Shown here piece after piece: positions 50,715 through 58,062 of a stretch of DNA of 64,000 bases (positions are counted from its first letter, which is position 1; every line of letters begins with the position of its first letter). The stretch spans positions 3,162,001-3,226,000 of the forward strand of contig KB899087.1 of assembly GCA_000378025.1 (NCBI GenBank), written 5' to 3'. Source of the stretch: Xanthobacteraceae bacterium 501b. GTDB taxonomy: Bacteria; Pseudomonadota; Alphaproteobacteria; Rhizobiales; Xanthobacteraceae. The notes under the pieces are model-generated. The model worked only from the letters and a program-made list of their open reading frames with translations, ran no database searches and was not told the origin of the DNA. A program made the position numbers and the translations under genes.

Positions 50715-51818
50715 ATGAAGATCACCGGCATCAAGGCCTATAAAGTCGGTCTCCCTCTCAAGGAGGGCCGCTACAACTGGTCGAACGGCAATTTCATCGA
50801 GGTGTTCGATTCCACCGTGGTGGCGGTGGAGACGGATGCCGGCATCACCGGCTATGCTGAATGCTGCCCGCTCGGCTCGGCCTATCTGCCGGCCTATGCC
50901 CATGGCGTGCGCGCCGGGCTGGAGGAAATCGGCCCGAAGGTGCTCGGCCTCGATCCCACCGATCTCAACGTGCTGAACCGGCACATGGACGCGGTGCTGC
51001 GCGGCCACCCCTATGTGAAGGCGCCGATCGACATTGCCTGCTGGGACATTCTCGGCAAGGTGGCGGGGCTGCCGGTCTACAAACTGCTGGGCGGCGCGGC
51101 GCAGGAGAAGGTCGCGCTCTACCGCGCCATCTCGCAGGAAGCGCCCGAGGTGATGGCGAAGAAGATCGCCGGCTACAAGGCCGAGGGCTACACCAAGTTC
51201 CAGCTGAAGGTCGGCGGCGATGCCGACCAGGACATCGACCGCATCCGCGCCACCCGCGAGATTCTCGACGCCTCCGACATTCTGGTCGCCGACGCCAATA
51301 CCGGCTGGACGCGGGCGGAAGCGGCGCGCATCTGCGCGGAAGTGGCCGATCTCGACGTCTATATCGAACAGCCCTGCCCGACCTATGAGGAATGCCTCTC
51401 GGTGCGCGCCCGCACCGCGCGGCCCTTCGTGCTCGACGAGGTGATCGACGGCGTCGGCACGCTGATGAAGGGGCTGGCCGATGACGCCATGGACATCATC
51501 AACCTGAAGATCTCGAAAGTCGGCGGCCTCACCAAGGCGCGGCTGATGCGCGACATCTGCGTCGCCTCTGGCACCCCGATGACCATTGAGGACACCTGGG
51601 GCGGCGACATCGTCACAGCGACCATCGCCCATCTCGCCCGCTCGACGCCGGAGGAGTTCACCTTCTCCGCCACCGATTTCAACAGCTACGGCACGGTGGA
51701 TATCGCGAGCGGCGCGCCCAAGCGCGAGAACGGCTTCATGACCGCCTCCGACGCGCCGGGGCTGGGCATCACCCCGTTGTTCGACGTGCTCGGCGATCCG
51801 GTGGTGGTGATCGGCTGA
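50715..51818 (+). CDS. Enolase-superfamily enzyme, probable cis-3-hydroxy-L-proline dehydratase
   Basis: A 367-residue mandelate-racemase/muconate-lactonising-type enzyme. Metal ligands are Asp193 (VADANTGW), Glu218 (IEQPC) and Asp241 (LDEVIDG). The second catalytic Lys is Lys265 or 268 (NLKISKVGG). The first KxK motif appears as QLK (163-165), with Gln replacing the first Lys. Relatives in hydroxyproline islands are cis-3-hydroxyproline dehydratases and hydroxyproline-betaine epimerases. The neighbouring proline-racemase paralogue and the pyrroline-2-carboxylate reductase at 56922 favour a dehydratase giving pyrroline-2-carboxylate. The exact substrate is inferred. Confidence 0.82.
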   Translation: MKITGIKAYKVGLPLKEGRYNWSNGNFIEVFDSTVVAVETDAGITGYAECCPLGSAYLPAYAHGVRAGLEEIGPKVLGLDPTDLNVLNRHMDAVLRGHPYVKAPIDIACWDILGKVAGLPVYKLLGGAAQEKVALYRAISQEAPEVMAKKIAGYKAEGYTKFQLKVGGDADQDIDRIRATREILDASDILVADANTGWTRAEAARICAEVADLDVYIEQPCPTYEECLSVRARTARPFVLDEVIDGVGTLMKGLADDAMDIINLKISKVGGLTKARLMRDICVASGTPMTIEDTWGGDIVTATIAHLARSTPEEFTFSATDFNSYGTVDIASGAPKRENGFMTASDAPGLGITPLFDVLGDPVVVIG

Positions 51819-51845
51819 GATCGCCACGACGACTTTCCCGCCGCG

Positions 51846-51944
51846 CACCGTCATCCTGAGGTGCGAGCGAAGCGAGCCTCGAAGGATGTTCTTCAACGAG
51901 CATCCTTCGAGGCCCGGCCCAGGGCCGGGCGCCTCAGGATGACG
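51846..51944. repeat. Palindromic intergenic repeat (GTCATCCTGAGGTG family), copy B
   Basis: Starts CACCGTCATCCTGAGGTGC and ends GCCTCAGGATGACG, forming an outer stem. Inside is CTCGAAGGATG pairing with CATCCTTCGAG, plus small hairpins GAGCGAAGCGAG and GCCCGGCCCAGGGCCGGGC. It lies between the enolase-family and proline-racemase-family genes. Confidence 0.92.
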
Positions 51945-51968
51945 TTGCTCTCTTCACGCGAGGCCCCC

Positions 51969-53006
51969 ATGCGCTCCAGCAAGATCATCCACATCGTCGG
52001 CTGCCATGCCGAGGGCGAAGTCGGCGACGTGATCGTTGGGGGCGTGGCGCCCCCGCCCGGCGACAGCGTGTGGGCGCAGTCGCGCTTCCTCGCCAGCGAC
52101 AACAATCTGCGCAATTTCGTGCTGCAGGAACCGCGCGGCGGGGTGTTCCGCCATGTGAACCTGCTGGTGCCGCCGAAGAACCCGAAGGCGGTGGCGGCCT
52201 TCATCATCATGGAGCCGGAAGACACCCCGCCCATGTCCGGCTCCAACTCGATCTGCGTCGCCACCGTGCTGCTCGACAGCGGCATCGTGCCGATGACCGA
52301 GCCGGAGACTTATATGGTGCTGGAAGCGCCGGGCGGGTTGATCGAGGTCACCGCCTATTGCCGCAACGGCAAGGCCGAGCGGATCAAGGTGCGCAACCAC
52401 CCCTCCTTCGCCGACAAGCTCGACGCGAAGCTGGAGGTCGAGGGGCTCGGCACGCTGACCGTCGATACCGCCTATGGCGGCGACAGCTTCGTCATCGTCG
52501 ACGCCCATGCGTTGGGCTTCTCCATCCGCCCGGATGAAGCCAAGGACCTTGCCGAGACCGGCATGCGCATCGTCAAGGCGGCGAACCGCCAGCTCGGCTT
52601 CAAGCACCCTGAGAATGCCGACTGGAACCACATTTCCTTCTGCCAGTTCGCCGCGCCCGTGGTGGAGATGGACGGCGTGAAATCAGGCGCCAATGCGGTG
52701 GCGATCCGCCCCGGCAAGATCGACCGTTCGCCCACCGGCACCGGCTGCTCGGCGCGCATGGCGGTGCTGCACGCCAAGGGCCAGCTGAAAGTGGGCGAGA
52801 CCTTCATCGGCCGCTCGATCATCGATTCACGCTTCGAGTGCCGGATCGAGGGCGAAACGACGCTCGGAGGCCGCCCGGCGATCCTGCCCTCGATCATGGG
52901 CCGCGCCTGGGTGACGCACACCGCGCAGCTGATGGTGGACCCGGAAGACCCGTGGCCGACCGGCTACCGGCTCTCCGACACGTGGCCGGTTTGGACCGCG
53001 GAGTGA
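51969..53006 (+). CDS. Proline racemase-family protein with Ser/Thr at both catalytic positions
   Basis: A 345-residue member of the proline racemase fold. The motif matching MCGHG reads MSGSN, with Ser90 for the first Cys, and the second reads SPTGTGC, with Thr256 for the second Cys. Trans-3-hydroxy-L-proline dehydratases of this family keep the first Cys and have Thr for the second; a double replacement is unusual. A racemase mechanism is thus unlikely, and a dehydratase or other lyase role is more plausible. Context (3-hydroxyproline dehydratase upstream, pyrroline-2-carboxylate reductase downstream) suggests a hydroxyproline-like substrate. ATG at 51969 lies just after a repeat. Confidence 0.82.
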   Translation: MRSSKIIHIVGCHAEGEVGDVIVGGVAPPPGDSVWAQSRFLASDNNLRNFVLQEPRGGVFRHVNLLVPPKNPKAVAAFIIMEPEDTPPMSGSNSICVATVLLDSGIVPMTEPETYMVLEAPGGLIEVTAYCRNGKAERIKVRNHPSFADKLDAKLEVEGLGTLTVDTAYGGDSFVIVDAHALGFSIRPDEAKDLAETGMRIVKAANRQLGFKHPENADWNHISFCQFAAPVVEMDGVKSGANAVAIRPGKIDRSPTGTGCSARMAVLHAKGQLKVGETFIGRSIIDSRFECRIEGETTLGGRPAILPSIMGRAWVTHTAQLMVDPEDPWPTGYRLSDTWPVWTAE

Positions 53007-53060
53007 TGTCCGCCTTTCGGCCGGTTGGGATGGCGGAGTGACGGGGCTTCACCCCTTCGC

Positions 53061-53174
53061 GCCGTCATCCTGAGGTGCTCGGGCATCGCCCGAGCCTCGA
53101 AGGATGCTCCCGCAGGGCGCCCTCGGCTTCAGCATCCTTCGAGGCTCGCTAACGCTCGCACCTCAGGATGACGT
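53061..53174. repeat. Palindromic intergenic repeat (GTCATCCTGAGGTG family), copy C
   Basis: The outer stem is perfect over 15 bp (CGTCATCCTGAGGTG with CACCTCAGGATGACG). The inner stems are CTCGGGC/GCCCGAG-like (CTCGGGCATCGCCCGAG) and a 14-bp CCTCGAAGGATGCT/AGCATCCTTCGAGG. This is the most complete copy of the family in the window. Confidence 0.92.
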
Positions 53175-53184
53175 TGTGAGTCAT

Positions 53185-53222
53185 GAAAAAAAGAGGCGCC
53201 CCGCGAGGCGCCTCTTTCATTT
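53185..53222. terminator. Bidirectional Rho-independent terminator
   Basis: AAGAGGCGCC (53191-53200) and GGCGCCTCTT (53207-53216) form a perfect stem with a six-base loop, flanked by an A-run on the left and TTTCATTT on the right. It separates two convergent operons (proline-racemase-family gene and TRAP transporter) and can serve both strands. Confidence 0.88.
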
Positions 53223-53238
53223 CAAGCGGCAACCGCTC

Positions 53239-54228
53239 TCAGCCCAGTGTCGCGCCGATCTTGCGCAGCTCGGGCAGGATGGGAGCCTTCGGCGCCCAGA
53301 TCTTGTCGTATTCGGCGATGATCGGCGCCGCGTCGGCGGTCGGCGGCACGACGATCTTGATGCCAGTGCCCTCGAAGTCCTTCAGCAGCTTCGGCGCATT
53401 GGTCACGGTCTGGTCGACCTGCACGGCCAGCGCTTCCTTGGTGGCGGCGGTGATCAGCGCGCGGTCCTCAGTGGACAGCGTCTGCCAGGCCTTGCCCGAC
53501 GCCAGCGCGATGAAGGGCATGAACACGGCGTCCATACGCATCAGCACCTTCGACACCTTGTCGAAGCGCTGGTTCCACGAGAAGTCGAGATCGGCCTCCA
53601 GCCCGTCCACCTGACCATTGGCCATGGCGTCATAGACCTGCGGCGTCGGGATCGGGGTCGGGGCGGCGCCGAGCAGCGAGTAGAAGTCGCGGAACGCCGG
53701 GGTGGTGTTGATGCGCAGCTTCATGCCGTTGAGGCCGGCGATACCGTCGATCTCCTTGGCCGAGAACACGACGCGGATCGAGGTGATTCCCCAGCCGAGG
53801 CCGATCGTGCCGGTCTCCTTCGGCAGCGGCTCCAGCATCTGCATGGCGATGGGCTGGCGCACCAGCTTGGCGGCGGCCTCGGTCGAGCGGATGACGTAAG
53901 GCGCGAGGATGGCAGCGACGTTGGGCACGCGGTTGCCGACTTCGGCCGCCTGCAGGAAGGCCATGTCGAGCGCGCCGGTCTGCAGCTGCTGCATCATCGC
54001 GCCTTCATTGCCGAGCTGGCCGGCATGGAACACGGTCATGGTCAGCTTGCCGCCGGTCTTTTCCTTCAGAACCTCGGCAACCTTCAGCGCCGCATTGTTC
54101 CAGGGGTGGCCGGGCGGGGTGATGATGCCGAGGCGCAGGTCACGCGCCTGGGCGCGCAGCACGCCGGGGGCGGCCAGCGGGAGAGTGGCGCCGGCAGCGG
54201 CGGCGAGCAGGGTACGGCGGGAGATCAT
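53239..54228 (-). CDS. TRAP transporter substrate-binding protein (DctP family)
   Basis: A 329-residue periplasmic protein. The N-terminus MISRRTLLAAAAGATLPLAA has a twin Arg and a hydrophobic core, with cleavage near LRAQA, so Sec or Tat export is possible. The mature part (LRLGIITPPGHPWNNAALKVAEVLKEKTGG, read in parts; later MKLRINTTPAFRDFYSLLGAAPTPIP) carries the DctP ligand-carboxylate site with Arg in KLRIN. It belongs to the dctQ-dctM-dctP operon. Substrate is probably a carboxylate related to the hydroxyproline genes. It is the last gene of the operon, 27 bases after dctM. Confidence 0.93.
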   Translation of the reverse strand: MISRRTLLAAAAGATLPLAAPGVLRAQARDLRLGIITPPGHPWNNAALKVAEVLKEKTGGKLTMTVFHAGQLGNEGAMMQQLQTGALDMAFLQAAEVGNRVPNVAAILAPYVIRSTEAAAKLVRQPIAMQMLEPLPKETGTIGLGWGITSIRVVFSAKEIDGIAGLNGMKLRINTTPAFRDFYSLLGAAPTPIPTPQVYDAMANGQVDGLEADLDFSWNQRFDKVSKVLMRMDAVFMPFIALASGKAWQTLSTEDRALITAATKEALAVQVDQTVTNAPKLLKDFEGTGIKIVVPPTADAAPIIAEYDKIWAPKAPILPELRKIGATLG

Positions 54229-54255
54229 CGGGGCGGTCCTTTCGGCTGGAAGGGT

Positions 54256-55521
54256 TCAGCGAACGAGGGCAGTGGAGAGGCCGGGGAAGATCGAGAGCAG
54301 CACCAGCAGCAGGCAGGCGGCGAAGAAGAACGGCAGGGTGACGAGGAACATCTTGCCGGGCTTGGCCCCCGTCACCGCCGCCGCCACGAAGAAGCACAGA
54401 CCGACGGGCGGCGAGAGGAAGCCGAGCACAAGGTTGACCACCGCCACCACGCCGAACTGCACCGGGTCGATGTGATAGACCTCGGTGGCGATCGGCAGCA
54501 GGATCGGCACCGTCATGATCAGGCCCGGCGCGCCGTCGATCACCGTTCCGATGACCAGCAGGATGACGTTGACCAGCAGCATGAAGCTGATCGGCCCGGT
54601 GGCGATGGACTGGATCCACAGCGCCACTTCCTGCGGCACCTTGGCGAACACCAGCACCCAGGAGAGCACGCCGGCGGCCGCCACCAGGAACAGCACGATG
54701 CCGGAATAGACGCCCGCCCGAACCAGCATGCGCGGCAGCTGCGACAGGGAGAGTTCCCGCGTCCAGAACCGCCCGACCAGCACCGAGGCCAGCGCGCCGA
54801 CGGCGGCGGATTCGGTGGGGTTGGCGAGGCCGGTGAGGATGGAGCCGACGATGACGATCGGGATCAGCAGCGTCGGGGCGCAGGCCACCACGGTGGCAAC
54901 GCGCTCGCGCAGGGTGAAGCTCTCGCCGCGCGGGTAGTTGTAAACATAGCCCATGACGGCGATGACGACGCAGAACATCGCGGTGAGCACGACACCAGGG
55001 ATGAGGCCGGCGACCAGCATGGTGCTGACCGGCACCTGCGCCAGCACCGAATACATGACGAACATGATCGAGGGCGGGATGATCGGCCCCAGCATGCCGG
55101 CATAGGCGCTGAGGCCGGCGGCGAAGGTCTTGTCATAGCCCTTCGCCTCCATCTCCGGCACCATGATCTGCGCCATGATCGCGACCTGCGCGGTCGCCGA
55201 GCCGAGAATGGACGAGACGAACATGTTGGCCAGCATGTTCACATAAGCGAGCCCGCCGCGCAGCGAGCCGACAAAGGCCATGGTCATGGAGATGATCTGG
55301 CGGGTGATGCCGCCGCCATTCATGATCTCGCCGATGAGGATGAAAAGCGGGATGGCGATCAGCCCGTAATTGTCGACCGAGCCGAACATCTGCATCGGGA
55401 AGCTCTGGTAGAGCACCGGATTGCCGGAGGCCTGGATGAAGACCACGCCGGTGAGGCAGATGGCAATGCCGATCGGCACCCCGATGAGCAGGAAGGCGAG
55501 GAAGGCGGCGCCGGTGAGCAT
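54256..55521 (-). CDS. TRAP transporter large permease (DctM family)
   Basis: A 421-residue membrane protein, the usual DctM length (about 425), with about twelve helices. FLLIGVPIGIAICLTGVVF opens it. SSILGSATAQVAIMAQIMVPEM contains the conserved SxxxGS...A motif, and GPIIPPSIMFVMYSVLAQVPVSTM is a hallmark. It carries out Na+-driven solute transport with the small subunit. Its ATG overlaps the dctQ stop by one base (TGATG). Confidence 0.94.
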   Translation of the reverse strand: MLTGAAFLAFLLIGVPIGIAICLTGVVFIQASGNPVLYQSFPMQMFGSVDNYGLIAIPLFILIGEIMNGGGITRQIISMTMAFVGSLRGGLAYVNMLANMFVSSILGSATAQVAIMAQIMVPEMEAKGYDKTFAAGLSAYAGMLGPIIPPSIMFVMYSVLAQVPVSTMLVAGLIPGVVLTAMFCVVIAVMGYVYNYPRGESFTLRERVATVVACAPTLLIPIVIVGSILTGLANPTESAAVGALASVLVGRFWTRELSLSQLPRMLVRAGVYSGIVLFLVAAAGVLSWVLVFAKVPQEVALWIQSIATGPISFMLLVNVILLVIGTVIDGAPGLIMTVPILLPIATEVYHIDPVQFGVVAVVNLVLGFLSPPVGLCFFVAAAVTGAKPGKMFLVTLPFFFAACLLLVLLSIFPGLSTALVR

Positions 55522-56150
55522 CAGGCGACCTCCTCGGCATTGTGCAGGCCGATGCTGCTGCGATCGGGCGGGGACGCGAGGCCGAGATCTTCAAGCAGAT
55601 TGGCCATGCTGTGGACCATCAGGGTGACGGCGAAAAGCGGCATCACCAGATAGACCACCCAGCTCGGCCAGTTCAGCGTCTGGGTGCGCTCGGTGTAGAG
55701 GAAATTGAACGTCGCACCGCCATATTCGCGGGCGTCGAAACCGGCGGAAGCGATGCCGACCGGGTCCATCCACAGCCAGCACATGGCGGCCAGCGCCAGG
55801 CCGAAGCCGAGGATGCAGAGCGTGGAGAGGACGCGCATCGCCTTCACCGCGCCCGCCGGAAGCCGCTCGGTCAGCAGCGTCATCGAGAAGTCGAGCCGCA
55901 GCCGCGACATGGCGGACGCGCCGATGAAGGTGAGCCAGACGGTGGTGAAGATGGCGGATTCGTCGATCCAGTACAGCGGGACGTGACCGTAGCGGGTGAC
56001 GACGTTGAGGAGGATCAGCCCGGTGAGCAGCGCCATCAGCGCGCCGATGGCAAAGCGCTCCAGGACCAGAAGGGCTTCTGATGCGGCTGTGACGGCACGC
56101 AAGGGCCGGCCACCGGCAGCAAAGCCGTTGGTGTGCGACATGGTACCCAT
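55521..56150 (-). CDS. TRAP transporter small permease (DctQ family)
   Basis: A 209-residue membrane protein with four helices. ALLTGLILLNVVTRYGHVPLYWIDESAIFTTVWLTFIGAS (in parts) is the typical DctQ core, with R-Y-G/W near the first loop. It is somewhat longer than usual (about 160-180 residues) owing to an N-terminal tail and a C-terminal extension. It is the first gene of the TRAP operon, transcribed divergently from a GntR regulator. ATG at 56150 taken; ATG at 56141 is equally possible. Confidence 0.9.
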   Translation of the reverse strand: MGTMSHTNGFAAGGRPLRAVTAASEALLVLERFAIGALMALLTGLILLNVVTRYGHVPLYWIDESAIFTTVWLTFIGASAMSRLRLDFSMTLLTERLPAGAVKAMRVLSTLCILGFGLALAAMCWLWMDPVGIASAGFDAREYGGATFNFLYTERTQTLNWPSWVVYLVMPLFAVTLMVHSMANLLEDLGLASPPDRSSIGLHNAEEVA

Positions 56151-56235
56151 TCCCCTCTTTTGGTGGATCGTAGATTTTATAAATTATCTCCGTCAATATG
56201 CCTGATGTGATTATTCGGGGTGCGACGCCAGGAAA
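56151..56235. promoter_or_regulatory. AT-rich divergent promoter (TRAP operon / GntR gene)
   Basis: An 85-bp gap, markedly AT-rich (TAGATTTTATAAATTATC at 56170-56187; TGATTATTC further right), between the divergent TRAP and GntR/reductase operons. TATAAAT could be a -10 element. The imperfect palindrome GATTTTATAAATTATC might be an operator for the adjacent GntR protein. Confidence 0.45.
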
Positions 56236-56925
56236 ATGAACCCGCTTCTCAAGCACCGCACGCTGACGGCGGCCATACTCGACCAGTTGCGCATGGCGAT
56301 CCTCGACGGCACCTATCCGGCCGGGGCGCAGCTGCGGCAGGACGCGCTGGCCGCGACGTTCAAGGTCAGCCGCATCCCCGTGCGCGAGGCGCTGTTCCAG
56401 CTCGACGCCGAGGGGCTGGTGCGCTTCGTGCCGCAGAAGGGCGCGGTGGTGGCCCAGCTCTCCACAGCCGAAATCCGCGACGTGTTCGAGCTGCGCCGGC
56501 TGCTGGAGCCGCGGCTGCTCGCCGGCTCCATTCCCGCGCTCGACGCCGACGACTTCGCGCGGCTCGACGCGCTGCACGCGGAAATGGTGACGGCCACGGC
56601 GGCGAACGATCTCGGCCGCTGGGGCCAGATCAACGCCGACTTCCACATGGCGCTTTATGCGCGGGCCGAACTGCCACGCTCGCTTACCATCGTCCACGGC
56701 CTGCTCCAGGCCAGCGACCGCTACACCCGCGTGCATCTGAGTGATGTCGCCGGCATGGGCATTGTCGGCATGCAGCGGGCGGTGAGCGAGCACGCCGCGC
56801 TCGCCGATCTCGCCCGCGCGGGCGATGTCGCCGGGGCCTGCGCCTTTCTCGACACGCATATCCTGACCGTGCAGCAGGACCTTCTGCGCGAGCTGGAGCG
56901 CAGCCAGCGCAAGGCGACGCCATGA
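56236..56925 (+). CDS. GntR-family regulator with FCD domain
   Basis: A 229-residue FadR-type regulator. The N-terminal winged HTH (LTAAILDQLRMAILDGTYPAGAQLRQDALAATFKVSRIPVREALFQLDAEGLV, read in parts) is followed by the all-helical FCD domain with RRLLEPRLLAGSIPALD, NADFHMALYARA and EHAALADLARAGD, which supply the metal-binding Asp/His set. It is divergent from the TRAP operon and overlaps the reductase gene (ATGA). It most likely controls both in response to a hydroxyproline-type acid. An AGGA lies very close (2 bases) to the ATG. Confidence 0.9.
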   Translation: MNPLLKHRTLTAAILDQLRMAILDGTYPAGAQLRQDALAATFKVSRIPVREALFQLDAEGLVRFVPQKGAVVAQLSTAEIRDVFELRRLLEPRLLAGSIPALDADDFARLDALHAEMVTATAANDLGRWGQINADFHMALYARAELPRSLTIVHGLLQASDRYTRVHLSDVAGMGIVGMQRAVSEHAALADLARAGDVAGACAFLDTHILTVQQDLLRELERSQRKATP

Positions 56926-57989
56926 CCCGATCCCACACGCCCCCGCCCGACATGGTTCGCCTCAGCCTCGACGAGGTGCATGCTCTCACCCGCGACACGC
57001 TGCTGGCCGCCGGGCTCGGCGCGGCGCACGCCGAGGCGATCGCCCGCTCGATCACCCGGGCACAGGCCGATGAGTGCCATTCGCATGGGTTCTACCGGCT
57101 GCTGGGCTATGTCGACAGCGTCCGCAGCGGCAAGGCGGAGCGGGAAGCGCTGCCGGTGCTGACCCGGGCGACGCCGGTGGTGTTGCGGGTGGATGCGCGC
57201 CGCGCCTTCGCCCCACTCGCCATCGAGGCCGGCGTGCCGGCGCTGATCGCGGCGGCGAAGACCTATGGCATCGCCGCGCTGGCCATTCACGATTGCTACC
57301 ATTTCTCGGCCCTGTGGGCGGATATCGAGCCGGCGATCGACGCCGGGCTCGCCGCCTGGTGCTTCACCGTCGGCCAGTGCTGCGTCGCCCCCGCCGGCGG
57401 CACGGCGCCGCTGATGGGCACCAACCCGATCGCCTTCGGCTGGCCGGGGCCGCAGGACCAGCCCTTCATCTTCGATTTCGCCACCAGCGCCGCCGCGCGC
57501 GGCGAGGTGGAGCTGAAGCGCCGGGCGGGCAAGGCCCTGCCCGCCGGATGGGCGGTGGGCCCGGACGGCGCCCCGACCACCGACCCCGCCGCCGCGCTGG
57601 CCGGGGCGCTGCTGCCCTTTGGCGGGCACAAGGGATCGGCCCTCTCGATGATGGTGGAGCTGATCGCCGGGCCGTTGATCGGCGACCTGACCAGCCGGCA
57701 GGCGAAGGCGGCGGAGAATGGCGATTCCGGCCCGCCGCTCGGGGGCGAATTGTTCATCGCCATCGACCCCGCCGTGTTCGGCGGCGCGACGCTGGCGCAG
57801 CGCATGGGCGATGCGCAGGAGCTGTTCGCCCTCGCCAAGGCGCAGCCCGGGGTGCGGCTGCCCTCGGAACGCCGCTACGCCGCCCGCGCCCGCAGTGCCG
57901 GGGGCGTGCTGATCCCGGCCGGCCTGCTCCAGGAAATCCGCGCGCTGACGAGCCCTCACGCGGCGGCAGAACGCGCCGGAGGCGGGTAG
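56922..57989 (+). CDS. Ldh-family reductase, probable delta1-pyrroline-2-carboxylate reductase
   Basis: A 355-residue Ldh_2-family NADPH-dependent imine or keto-acid reductase. ADECHSHGFYRLLGYV, IAALAIHDCYHFSALW, MGTNPIAFGWP, FDFATSAAARGEVE and FGGHKGSALSMMVELIAG are the conserved blocks of DpkA/Pyr2C reductases. In 3-hydroxyproline degradation, dehydratases yield pyrroline-2-carboxylate, which this enzyme type reduces to L-proline. It overlaps the GntR gene by four bases. The sister protein at 17183 shares the fold but lies in another pathway. Function is inferred from family and neighbours. Confidence 0.85.
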   Translation: MTRSHTPPPDMVRLSLDEVHALTRDTLLAAGLGAAHAEAIARSITRAQADECHSHGFYRLLGYVDSVRSGKAEREALPVLTRATPVVLRVDARRAFAPLAIEAGVPALIAAAKTYGIAALAIHDCYHFSALWADIEPAIDAGLAAWCFTVGQCCVAPAGGTAPLMGTNPIAFGWPGPQDQPFIFDFATSAAARGEVELKRRAGKALPAGWAVGPDGAPTTDPAAALAGALLPFGGHKGSALSMMVELIAGPLIGDLTSRQAKAAENGDSGPPLGGELFIAIDPAVFGGATLAQRMGDAQELFALAKAQPGVRLPSERRYAARARSAGGVLIPAGLLQEIRALTSPHAAAERAGGG

Positions 57990-58062
57990 CGAGCGAGCGA
58001 CCGCTTGGTATATCAGTGGCGGGCGCGGCGCTGAGGGCCGGGCCGGTGACAGGCGGACAGGC

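Noticed and set aside
53104-55653. Long plus-strand frame opposite the TRAP genes
   Set aside because: Starts in a palindromic repeat, crosses the terminator at 53185, and is antisense to dctP and dctM.
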